A stretch of DNA of 20,574 nucleotides from Acidobacteriota bacterium (GTDB lineage Bacteria > Acidobacteriota > Terriglobia > Terriglobales > Acidobacteriaceae). Of this stretch, positions 14,384 through 20,574 are shown piece by piece; within the stretch, counting starts at the first letter, position 1, and each line of letters starts with the position of its first letter. The DNA is taken from contig QIAK01000417.1 in NCBI GenBank assembly GCA_003225515.1, positions 4,449 to 25,022 on the forward strand, given 5' to 3'. The position numbers and the translations under genes are program-made. The notes under the pieces are model-generated. The model saw nothing but the letters and a program-made list of their open reading frames with translations, was not told the origin of the DNA and searched no databases.

Positions 14384-14773
14384 ATGGCCATATATCTTCC
14401 CTCCTCTGCTGAAGAAGAACAACTTGCGCTGGATGAACTGACTCCGCGCGAAATCGTGGTTGAACTCGATAAGCACGTGATCGGGCAGAAGAACGCCAAG
14501 CGTGCAGTGGCCATTGCGCTTCGGAACCGCATGCGGCGGCAGAAACTCTCTCCCGAACTCGCCGAAGAAATTATTCCCAAGAACATCATCATGATTGGCC
14601 CTACGGGCGTGGGTAAGACCGAGATCGCCCGGCGGCTGGCAAAGCTGACGAACTCACCTTTTCTTAAAGTAGAGGCGTCGAAATTTACCGAGGTCGGGTA
14701 CGTCGGGCGCGACGTCGAATCGATGATTCGCGACCTGGTTGAAATCGCGATCGACATGGTGCGCGAGGAAAAG
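14384..14773 (+). pseudogene. hslU: HslU N-terminal part (frameshifted gene)
   Basis: This is the 5' part of the HslU AAA+ unfoldase that feeds unfolded substrates to HslV. From ATG 14384 it has LTPREIVVELDKHVIGQKNAKRAVAIALRNRMRR, the Walker A GPTGVGKT and EASKFTEVGYVGRDVESMIRDLVEIAIDMVREEK. At 14771-14776 the match stops, and the frame runs on in unrelated sequence to 14875. The family continuation (DKAELNAEERLLDIL) resumes one frame over at 14776. No Shine-Dalgarno precedes the ATG because an inverted repeat fills the spacer. Comparison with E. coli HslU suggests about four residues plus one base (13 nt) are missing. Translation as read would give a truncated 163-residue product. Confidence 0.9.
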
Positions 14774-14775
14774 CC

Positions 14776-15789
14776 GATAAGGCCGAACTCAACGCAGAAG
14801 AACGGCTGCTGGATATTTTATTGCCTCCATCACCTCCGCTGCGCCCTGAGGCCAGTTCGACCGCCGGCGGCGTAGTGATTGATGGCAGCACCTCGCTGAC
14901 CGAATCTTCAAGCCGGACGCGAGAGAAACTGCGGCAGCAGTTGCGCGAAGGAAAGCTGGATGACCGCACGGTGGAGATCGACGTGCGCGAACGCAACTTC
15001 CCTTCCTTTGAAATTCTCACCAATCAAGGCGCAGAGGAGATGGACGTCAACATTAAAGACATGTTGCCGAATATCTTCGGGCAGCGGACCAAGAAGCGGA
15101 AGATGAAAGTGAACGAGGCCTTCGAATACTTGATTCAGGAAGAAGAGCAACGGCTGATTGATATGGATCAAGTCACGCGTATGGCGATTGATCGCGTCGA
15201 GAACTCGGGCATCGTGTTCCTCGACGAGATCGACAAGATCGCCGGACGCGAAGGCGGCCATGGCCCTGACGTTTCACGGGAAGGCGTGCAGCGCGATATC
15301 CTGCCGATCGTCGAAGGAACCACCGTGAATACGCGCTATGGCATGGTGCGGACCGATCACATTCTGTTTATAGCGGCCGGAGCGTTTCACGTTTCGAAGC
15401 CGAGCGACTTGATTCCAGAGTTGCAGGGACGTTTTCCGATTCGCGTGGAGTTGCAGTCTTTGACGATGGAAGATTTTGTGCGAATTCTTACCGAGCCCAA
15501 GTCGTCGCTGGTGAAACAGTACACTGCTCTGCTTGAGACCGAAGGCGTGAAGCTGGAGTTTACGCCGGAAGCGCTGGATGAAATCGCGCACTTCGCCTTC
15601 CGGGTGAACGAGAGTACAGAGAACATCGGCGCGCGGCGGCTACATACGATCATGGAACGCGTGCTCGATGAATTGAGCTTCGATGCGCCAGAGAAGAAGG
15701 GCCAGTCAGTTACAATAGACGCAGATTACGTGCGCAAGATGCTGACTGACATCGTGAAGGATCAAGACTTATCGCGGTACATCCTGTAG
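14776..15789 (+). pseudogene. hslU: HslU C-terminal part (I domain, Walker B, C-terminal HslV-docking tail)
   Basis: In this frame the gene continues with DKAELNAEERLLDILLPP, then the I domain (REKLRQQLREGKLDDRTVEIDV...). Walker B GIVFLDEIDKI, GPDVSREGVQRDILPIVEG, the second-region motif HILFIAAGAFHVSKPSDLIPELQGRFPIRVEL and the sensor-2 motif NESTENIGARRLH follow. The terminal DLSRYIL is the tail that inserts into HslV pockets. The first usual start in this frame is TTG 14821, well inside the I-domain approach, so independent translation would give a protein without Walker A. All other motifs are intact, which argues that the break is recent or an assembly error. No second hslU is in the window. 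Confidence 0.9.
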
Positions 15790-15841
15790 GCCCATATTGT
15801 AGGGGCCCCTTCCAAGCTGGAAGCTTGAAATGTTGTGTGGG

Positions 15842-15868
15842 CGCGGACGACTCGTCCGCGTTCTTTTC
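15842..15868 (+). terminator. Intrinsic terminator after hslU
   Basis: The stem CGCGGAC / GTCCGCG (7 bp, 5-nt loop) is followed by TTCTTTTC. It lies 52 bp past the hslU stop. A second small hairpin, CTTCCA-AGC-TGGAAG, sits just before it, near 15810-15824. Confidence 0.65.
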
Positions 15869-15905
15869 ATGCTGCTGTCGCGCACGAACCTTCTCTTCTC
15901 ACGTC

Positions 15906-15914
15906 TGGTATCCT
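15906..15914 (+). promoter_or_regulatory. Extended -10-like element at the aminotransferase start
   Basis: TG-G-TATCCT ends 8 nt before the ATG at 15923. If used, transcription would start at or next to the A of the ATG, giving a leaderless mRNA. There is no Shine-Dalgarno upstream of this ATG, which fits. Confidence 0.4.
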
Positions 15915-15922
15915 GCCCACGA

Positions 15923-16171
15923 ATGAAAACTATCGATCGCAATCGCCTGCAGTCCCTGATGGCCCGCGAACAGAAGAAGTATGTCGACGAGCGTCCTAAG
16001 TCGAAGGCCCTCTTCGAGCGGGCGCGCAAGTCGCTGCTGGCGGGCGTTCCCATGAATTGGATGGTGAAATGGGCGGGCGCATTTCCGCCGTTTGTGCGCG
16101 AGGCGCAGGGTGGACACTTCTTCGACGTGGATGGGCATCGTTATGTCGATTTTTGTTTAGGAGATACGGGG
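15923..16171 (+). pseudogene. Class-III PLP aminotransferase, N-terminal part (frameshifted gene)
   Basis: The ATG at 15923 (MKTIDRNRLQSLMAREQKKYVDERPKS) begins the N-terminal arm. It is followed by WMVKWAGAFPPFVREAQGGHFFDVDGHRYVDFCLGDTG, typical of the glutamate-1-semialdehyde aminomutase/class-III aminotransferase group. The family continues with a GHSPP-type segment after GDTG. Here the frame instead runs into unrelated sequence after 16171, and the proper continuation (ATVKAVEEQARRG) is one frame over from 16174. About eight residues (22 nt) are missing. The rest of the enzyme is at 16174-17256. Confidence 0.85.
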
Positions 16172-16173
16172 TT

Positions 16174-17256
16174 GCCACGGTCAAGGCCGTGGAGGAACAG
16201 GCGCGGCGCGGAATCACCCTGATGCTGCCGGGCGAGGATGCGATTTTTGTAGCCGAGGAATTGCAAAAGCGATTTCAGTTGCCGTACTGGCAATTCGCGC
16301 TCACGGCCACAGACGCGAATCGCTTTTCGATTCGTCTGGCGCGGCAGATTACTGGGCGGCCGAAAATTCTGGTCTACAACTGGTGCTATCACGGAACCGT
16401 GGACGAAACCTTCATTACGCTTGAGCGCAATGGCGCCGCAGGGCCGCGGCCGGGAAACATTGGGCCGCCGGTGAATCCCGCAGTCACTACCAGGGTTGTG
16501 GAGTTCAATGATGCCGACGCGCTGGAGCGGGCGCTGGCTCCGGGCGATGTGGCTTGCGTGCTGGCTGAGCCCGCAATGACGAACGTTGGCATCGTACATG
16601 CGCAGCCGGGATATCACCAGGCATTGCGCGAACTCACGCGCAAGCACGGCACGCTGCTCATTCTTGATGAGACGCACACCATCTGCGCCGGACCGGGCGG
16701 GTACACCCGCGCGGAGAATCTCGAGCCTGACGTGCTGGTTTTTGGCAAGGCAATTGGGGCAGGCATTCCGGGCGCAGCTTACGGATTCTCGCAAGAAGTT
16801 GCCGATCGCATCGTCGCCAGGCAGGAACTGGAGAACTGCGACGTTGGAGGGATTGGAGGCACGCTGGCGGGGAACGCGCTTTCTCTCGCGGCTATGCGCG
16901 CCACGCTGACCAAGGTTCTTACCAAAGAGGCCTTCGACCGGATGATCCCGATGGCGGAACGCTGGACGGGCGGCGTCGCCAAGGCGATCGCGGATGCGGA
17001 ACTTCCGTGGCACGTAACGCGATTGGGATGCAGGGCGGAATATCTATTTTCCGCAGAGAAGCCTAAAAACGGGATGCAGGCTCACGATGGAATGGATTTT
17101 GAACTCGAGCGCTTCATGCATCTCTACGCGATGAATCGCGGAATATTGCTCACTCCGTTTCACAACATGGCGCTGATGTCTCCGCAGACCGAGAACGAAG
17201 ATATCGATAAACACACGAAAATTTTTCGCGAGGCAGTGACGGAAATCAGTGGATAG
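16174..17256 (+). pseudogene. Class-III PLP aminotransferase, catalytic part
   Basis: This frame continues the class-III aminotransferase of fold type I. It has ATVKAVEEQARRGITLMLPGEDAIFVAEELQKRF, VYNWCYHGTVDETF (cofactor-stacking region) and LAEPAMTNVGI. ILDETHT holds the Asp that pairs with the pyridine nitrogen, and VFGKAIGAGIPGAAYG holds the Schiff-base Lys at 16747-16749. GGIGGTLAGNALSLAAMRA and a C-terminal domain end at 17256. It resembles aspartate-aminotransferase-family/GSAM-like proteins more than HemL itself, and the amino donor is unknown. The first usual start in this frame is at 16057 inside the N-terminal coding region, and it would encode unrelated residues before 16174. All catalytic motifs survive, so the break is recent or artefactual. 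Confidence 0.87.
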
Positions 17257-17316
17257 TGGGTCAATATTCAGCTCTCGTGATTACGCAGCGCGCCCAATGG
17301 ATGACAAAGAGTAAGG

Positions 17317-17341
17317 GAACCGGTTCTGGTACTCTGGTTCC
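17317..17341 (+). promoter_or_regulatory. Palindrome plus extended -10 before the FnIII lipoprotein
   Basis: The perfect 10-bp palindrome GAACCGGTTC (17317-17326) abuts TG-G-TACTCT (17327-17335), an extended -10-like element. It is followed by a further GGTTCC half-site at 17336-17341. The -10 ends 12 nt before the ATG. A repressor could cover the promoter, but no adjacent regulator gene supports this. Confidence 0.35.
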
Positions 17342-17347
17342 TTCCGC

Positions 17348-18463
17348 ATGAAATTTCCTGCGAAGATACTGCCGGACTTGTGCGCGTTGCTCATGCTCAC
17401 GGGGTGCGCCACGATTGCGCCGCCGCAGCCTCCGTCACTAGAGTTGCCGAAGCCTCCATCGGATTTAAGGGCTACACGCAAGGGAGAACGGGTGACTCTC
17501 ACCTGGACTGCTCCCAACGTTACCACCGACAGGCAGACAGTGCGAAGTGTGGGTCCTACCAAAATCTGCCGAGGCCTTGAACAAAAGTTAAACCAGTGCG
17601 GGACGCCCGTGGGCGAGGCGCCCGCTCAGCCAACTCCCAACTTCGCGCAGAGTGCAAAGCAAAACAATACAAAACAAAACAACAAGAGATCGTTTACCGA
17701 CTTACTCACACAGATTCCGGGCTACGGTTCCCCGGGAATCGCAACTTACGCCGTTGAAGCGCTGAACGCCGCAGGACGGGGTGCGGGGCTTTCGAATCAG
17801 GTGCACATGTCGCTTGCTCGCACTCTGCCACCGCCGCAGGATTTCGCGGCGCGGGTGACGGCGGAAGGGATTGTGCTGACCTGGATCGGCAGTGTTTCGC
17901 CAACGAACTCAGCCCAACCGGCGCACTACATCTACCGCATTTATCGACGCATGGAAGGCAGTCAGGAGCAAACTCGGACGGGTGAGATTCTCGCCGGAGA
18001 CGAACCCAATTTCAGCTTTACTGATTCGAACATTCAGTGGGAAAAGACCTACGAATATCGCGCGGAAACCGTCACCGTGATTGCCCAGGAGAATCAGCCC
18101 GAAGTGCAGGTCGAAGTGCAGGTCGAAGGTGATGACACACCGGAAATCAAAGTATTCGCGCACGACATTTTTCCGCCCGCCGTTCCTTCGGGACTGCAGG
18201 CGGTAGCTTCTGGTCCGGGGCAAAAGACGTTCGTCGACCTGGTATGGGCTCCCGTGACCGACGCCGATCTTGATGGCTATAACATTTATCGTCACGAGGA
18301 AGGCTCACCTGCAGTGAAGGTGACCGCGGATCCAGTGAAAACGCCGGCTTACCGGGACGATTCAGTCGCGTCCGGCAAAAACTATTTGTACTCGGTCTCT
18401 GCCGTCGACGTTCGCGGGAACGAGAGTGGGCGATCGGAAGAAGCGGGCGAAAGGGTGCCGTGA
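17348..18463 (+). CDS. Fibronectin type III-like lipoprotein
   Basis: The protein has 371 residues, beginning with a lipoprotein signal (MKFPAKILPDLCALLMLTGC). The lipobox LTGC makes Cys20 the acylated residue. After a proline-rich linker (PPQPPSLELPKPP), about three FnIII-like beta-sandwich units can be seen. The first (about 37-160, PSDLRATRKGERVTLTWTAP) is split by an Asn/Gln/Lys-rich insert (SAKQNNTKQNNKR). The second (about 160-265) has PPPQDFAARVTAEGIVLTW and YRIYRRMEG. The third (about 275-370) has PSGLQAVASG, DLVWAPVTDADLDGYNIYRHE and YLYSVSAVDVRGNES. It contains a 12-bp tandem duplication giving EVQVEVQV (18101-18124). It likely sits on the cell surface or in the periplasm as a binding or scaffold protein; no catalytic motif is seen. 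The FAH-family gene follows 70 bp downstream. Confidence 0.85.
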   Translation: MKFPAKILPDLCALLMLTGCATIAPPQPPSLELPKPPSDLRATRKGERVTLTWTAPNVTTDRQTVRSVGPTKICRGLEQKLNQCGTPVGEAPAQPTPNFAQSAKQNNTKQNNKRSFTDLLTQIPGYGSPGIATYAVEALNAAGRGAGLSNQVHMSLARTLPPPQDFAARVTAEGIVLTWIGSVSPTNSAQPAHYIYRIYRRMEGSQEQTRTGEILAGDEPNFSFTDSNIQWEKTYEYRAETVTVIAQENQPEVQVEVQVEGDDTPEIKVFAHDIFPPAVPSGLQAVASGPGQKTFVDLVWAPVTDADLDGYNIYRHEEGSPAVKVTADPVKTPAYRDDSVASGKNYLYSVSAVDVRGNESGRSEEAGERVP

Positions 18464-18491
18464 GGAAATGATCAGAAAATATTTTCCGCGC

Positions 18492-18520
18492 TTGGGCGGC
18501 TCAATTTCCACAGATATGTT
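18492..18520 (+). promoter_or_regulatory. Putative promoter of the FAH-family gene
   Basis: TTGGGC (18492-18497), a 17-bp spacer and TATGTT (18515-18520) make a fair housekeeping promoter ending 13 nt before the ATG. The resulting leader would be only about 6 nt. No Shine-Dalgarno sequence is present. Confidence 0.45.
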
Positions 18521-18533
18521 TAGATAGAGTGCG

Positions 18534-19334
18534 ATGAAATATTGCCGATTTCAATTCAATGGCCAGGCCCAATACGGACTGGTTGAGTCCGTAGGCGGGC
18601 GGGACGCGATTGTGCGCGTGCTGCTCACCGCTCCTGAAGAGGCCGATGGAGATATGGAGAGTCTGCGCACGCGCCGCGTCGAGTCGATTCCGCTGGACGA
18701 AGCTGTGCTGCTGCCTCCGGTGCGACCGTCGAAAATTGTCTGCATCGGAAGGAATTATCGTGAACATGCCGCTGAACTGGGGCACGATGTGCCACTCGAG
18801 CCGCTGATATTCCTGAAAGCCACGTCTTCCCTACTATCGCCGGGTGCAATTGTCAGGCGGCCAAAGATTTCGCAACGGGTCGATCACGAAGGCGAACTTG
18901 GTGTGGTAATTGGCAAGACTTGTTATCAGCCGGCCGCGGACGCGGATATCCGGCAATACATCCTGGGATATACCTGCGTGAATGACGTAACTGCACGCGA
19001 TCTGCAAAATAAAGATGGTCAGTGGAGCCGGGCTAAAGGTTTCGATACGTTCTGCCCGGTCGGGCCGGTGGTAACGGACGAAATCGATCCGTGGGCAGGG
19101 GTCGGGGTTTCAACCCGCGTCAATGGCGGCATTCGGCAGCAAGGCAATACGCGGGACTTTATTTTCAATCTGGATGTGGTGATCCGGCATATTGCGCAGG
19201 CTATGACTTTGTTTCCCGGCGACCTCATCCCCAGCGGAACGCCTGCGGGAGTGGGACCACTCGCGGCGGGAGATATCGTTGAGGTCAGCGTGGAAGGCGT
19301 GGGAACATTGCGGAATTCGGTTGCCGACGAATGA
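18534..19334 (+). CDS. Fumarylacetoacetate hydrolase family protein
   Basis: FAH-family enzymes cleave or isomerise beta-keto or enol acids with a bound divalent metal; examples are HpcE/FAHD1-type hydratases, isomerases and oxaloacetate decarboxylases. The 266-residue sequence has a small N-terminal DUF2437-like domain (MKYCRFQFNGQAQYGLVE). The FAH core follows: RPSKIVCIGRNYREHAAELG, FLKATSSLLSPG, and the metal-binding DHEGELGVVIG. It ends with YTCVNDVTARDLQNKDGQWSRAKGFDTFCPVGP, LTLFPGDLIPSGTPAGVGP-like sequence and GDIVEVSVEGVGTLRN. The motifs are intact. It is most like ring-cleavage-pathway or acylpyruvate hydrolases, but the substrate is undecided because no catabolic genes lie beside it. 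The ATG at 18534 has no Shine-Dalgarno sequence and a promoter-like element just upstream. Confidence 0.93.
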   Translation: MKYCRFQFNGQAQYGLVESVGGRDAIVRVLLTAPEEADGDMESLRTRRVESIPLDEAVLLPPVRPSKIVCIGRNYREHAAELGHDVPLEPLIFLKATSSLLSPGAIVRRPKISQRVDHEGELGVVIGKTCYQPAADADIRQYILGYTCVNDVTARDLQNKDGQWSRAKGFDTFCPVGPVVTDEIDPWAGVGVSTRVNGGIRQQGNTRDFIFNLDVVIRHIAQAMTLFPGDLIPSGTPAGVGPLAAGDIVEVSVEGVGTLRNSVADE

Positions 19335-19558
19335 AATCTTTGTAGTTCAGAATCCACTCACTGGACGATATCCAAACAACGCTGCTGCAACATCCTGACG
19401 TGCTCAAGTAACTCTACTCTTGAGATGACTCCCGCAACTTGCCGCCAATCGCGGACTTCGTCCGCTGAACTTTCCCGAAAAATGTCGACACGGGCGAACT
19501 CCCTAGGAAAATTCTGCGTGCCTGCGCACGGATTCACAGATATCTTTTCGATCCGGCG

Positions 19559-19586
19559 TTGACTCGGCTAATGGCGCTTCTAGAAT
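19559..19586 (+). promoter_or_regulatory. Sigma-70-like promoter of the 85-residue protein gene
   Basis: TTGACT (19559-19564), a 16-bp spacer and TAGAAT (19581-19586) form the best-matching promoter in the window. Transcription would start near 19593, leaving about a 30-nt leader with a GAGAG ribosome site. The 224 bp before it (19335-19558) hold nothing I can name. Confidence 0.65.
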
Positions 19587-19622
19587 CGAAGTGGATCCCA
19601 ACCAGGGACAAGAGAGAAAACA

Positions 19623-19880
19623 ATGCCAGTTCAATCTCAAGAGCAAGAAACTCTCAACGTAAAACTCGTTCACTTCACAAAACAGAACTCGCCCGATGAG
19701 CCAGTGCAAGTCGCATTTTCCGTGGTCGATGAACAAGGGAAAGAGGAGATCATTACGGGCGAAATTCCCTACTCCTACGATCTTTTCCGCGTTTGCCAGG
19801 AGAACGGCTGGCTGAACATCCGGAGGGGAGTCGCTTCCATCCGCGAGAACCGGACCCAGCGTCGTGTAATGTCGGCGTAA
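19623..19880 (+). CDS. Small protein of unknown function (85 aa)
   Basis: I do not recognise this protein. It is a compact, soluble, mixed-charge protein of 85 residues with alternating strand-like segments (LNVKLVHFTKQ, VQVAFSVVDEQGKEEIITGEIPY). A short helix-like part follows (YDLFRVCQENGWLNIRRG), and the tail is basic (RENRTQRRVMSA). It has no signal peptide, membrane segment or obvious metal motif, and a single Cys. It is treated as real because a good promoter (19559-19586), a ribosome site before ATG 19623 and a strong terminator (19921-19958) frame exactly this reading frame. It is therefore a single-gene unit that could be well expressed. Confidence 0.75.
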   Translation: MPVQSQEQETLNVKLVHFTKQNSPDEPVQVAFSVVDEQGKEEIITGEIPYSYDLFRVCQENGWLNIRRGVASIRENRTQRRVMSA

Positions 19881-19920
19881 ATCGAACTCATCTAACCTAG
19901 CCGCGCCGCTCGTCCATCAG

Positions 19921-19958
19921 TGCGCTGGAATCCTGCAATCTGGTTCCAGCGCATTTTT
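19921..19958 (+). terminator. Strong intrinsic terminator after the 85-residue protein gene
   Basis: A perfect 10-bp stem TGCGCTGGAA (19921-19930) / TTCCAGCGCA (19944-19953) with a 13-nt loop is followed by five T. It lies 40 bp past the stop codon and before the convergent 97-residue gene. Confidence 0.88.
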
Positions 19959-19977
19959 AGCAGACCAGCCCCGAACG

Positions 19978-20271
19978 CTACTGCAACCGAAATCTCTCCC
20001 GGATCAATCTCTGCAGGCGAGGTTTATAGAGAAGGTCGTAGGCGAGTTCTTTGTCCGGGAACATCGCGAGAGCCGCGCGTTTCGCTCCGGCGGCCAATTC
20101 TGACGCTTCCTGCAAGGTAAGGTTCGGATCCTGGCTGATCACCGACGTCACCATACTCATCATTAATTGCAGGCGACGGATTTTCCGGGCTTCCTCTTCG
20201 CGCTCGTTGACGGACTGCTGCTCCCCTATCGGAAAATCTGGTTCATTCGTGGGCCGCCGGTGAATGTTCAT
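19978..20271 (-). CDS. Small helical protein of unknown function (97 aa)
   Basis: I do not recognise this protein. The ATG at 20271 is chosen over the longer open frame (to 20475) because GAGGGGG lies about 8 nt upstream, and the extra 68 residues look like random coding. The product is 97 residues, mostly helical. It has a polar N-terminus (MNIHRRPTNEPDFPIGEQQS), a charged helix (VNEREEEARKIRRLQLMMSMV) and NLTLQEASELAAGAKRAALAMFPDKELAYDLLYKPRLQRLIRERFRLQ. There is no signal peptide and no cysteine. The pattern of helix, polar turn and basic tail would suit a small binding protein or adaptor, but no role can be assigned. Confidence 0.7.
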   Translation of the reverse strand: MNIHRRPTNEPDFPIGEQQSVNEREEEARKIRRLQLMMSMVTSVISQDPNLTLQEASELAAGAKRAALAMFPDKELAYDLLYKPRLQRLIRERFRLQ

Positions 20272-20571
20272 GTGTGTCCCCCTCTTATGTCCCCACAGCT
20301 TTTGATGACGCGCCCCGGAACGGCGTTGCGGCCGTCTTTGTAGCCATTCTGCCGCAGTTACAGAAGAATGCAATACCCCGAAGGTGCCGTCAGAATTCCA
20401 CTCCAATTGGATGTTCGCGCGCGCGATCGCTCCCGGGCTGATTCTCGCAACCGATGGAACTAACGCCGCATCCACTGCTTCTTGGATGCAACGCGCGGGT
20501 TCCGGGGGAGTAAAATTAACCTGTTCGAGGATTTCGGGCCGTCTGGTCCTAATCCAAAGTCGGAGACACTC
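20272..20571. other. 300-bp spacer before a gene starting at the window edge
   Basis: I see no gene in this stretch. The minus-strand frame that continues upstream of the 97-residue protein lacks support. The last bases hold a ribosome-site candidate for the next gene. No clear promoter pair was found. Confidence 0.5.
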
Positions 20572-20574
20572 ATG
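20572..20574 (+). CDS. Possible start codon of a plus-strand gene running off the window
   Basis: The window ends exactly on ATG, with GGAG at 20562-20565 (in GTCGGAGACACTC) 6 nt upstream. Only the start codon is visible, so the product cannot be named. Confidence 0.4.

Noticed and set aside
16141..17013. Minus-strand 290-residue open frame opposite the aminotransferase
   Set aside because: The plus strand has intact PLP-enzyme motifs throughout. The minus frame is rich in Arg and Ala without family features.
20272..20475. N-terminal extension of the 97-residue protein
   Set aside because: A good ribosome site precedes the ATG at 20271, and the upstream residues look like non-coding translation.

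Overview
The window is about 20.6 kb of moderately GC-rich bacterial chromosome. Its gene set and protein style suggest Acidobacteriota, probably a soil-type member of class Terriglobia: PilZ-fused signalling proteins, a DUF4112 protein, a secreted GH31 glucosidase, a fibronectin-type-III lipoprotein and a lysine/alanine-tailed bL21. This placement is an inference from content, not a search result. No rRNA, tRNA, CRISPR array or transposase was seen.

Layout. The minus strand carries the 5' end of nadD (1-166) and, after an interruption, obgE, rpmA and rplU (3994-6030). In many bacteria these four genes are close neighbours. Here a sensor kinase (364-2614, plus) and a Fic AMPylase (2708-3898, minus) lie between nadD and obgE. 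The kinase joins PAS, HisKA, ATPase, receiver and PilZ domains, and its membrane part is cut off by a frameshift. The Fic protein has a C-terminal winged helix, and its promoter region is a 78-bp near-perfect palindrome holding four copies of CCTTTAATAA. Next come two small secreted proteins (6446-6928 and 7842-8378) around a TSUP membrane transporter (6991-7791). A minus-strand run follows: DUF4112 membrane protein, receiver-PilZ protein, DDAH-like amidinohydrolase and GH31 glucosidase (13429 down to 8444).

From 13768 the plus strand carries hslV and hslU (ATP-dependent protease and its unfoldase), a class-III PLP aminotransferase, an FnIII lipoprotein, a fumarylacetoacetate-hydrolase-family enzyme and an 85-residue unknown protein with a clear promoter and terminator. 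A 97-residue minus-strand unknown follows, and a start codon sits on the last three bases.

Three otherwise well-conserved genes (kinase, hslU, aminotransferase) each lose their frame at one point where a short stretch of conserved residues is missing (roughly 35, 13 and 22 nt by family comparison). This is either local decay or an assembly artefact, and it should be settled before any claim about function. The best candidate for new biology is the Fic-winged-helix gene with its four-site palindromic control region. Next are the kinase-receiver-PilZ fusion, the GTCGTTAGT inverted repeats in the hslV-hslU and rpmA-obgE spacers, and several -10 elements very close to start codons.
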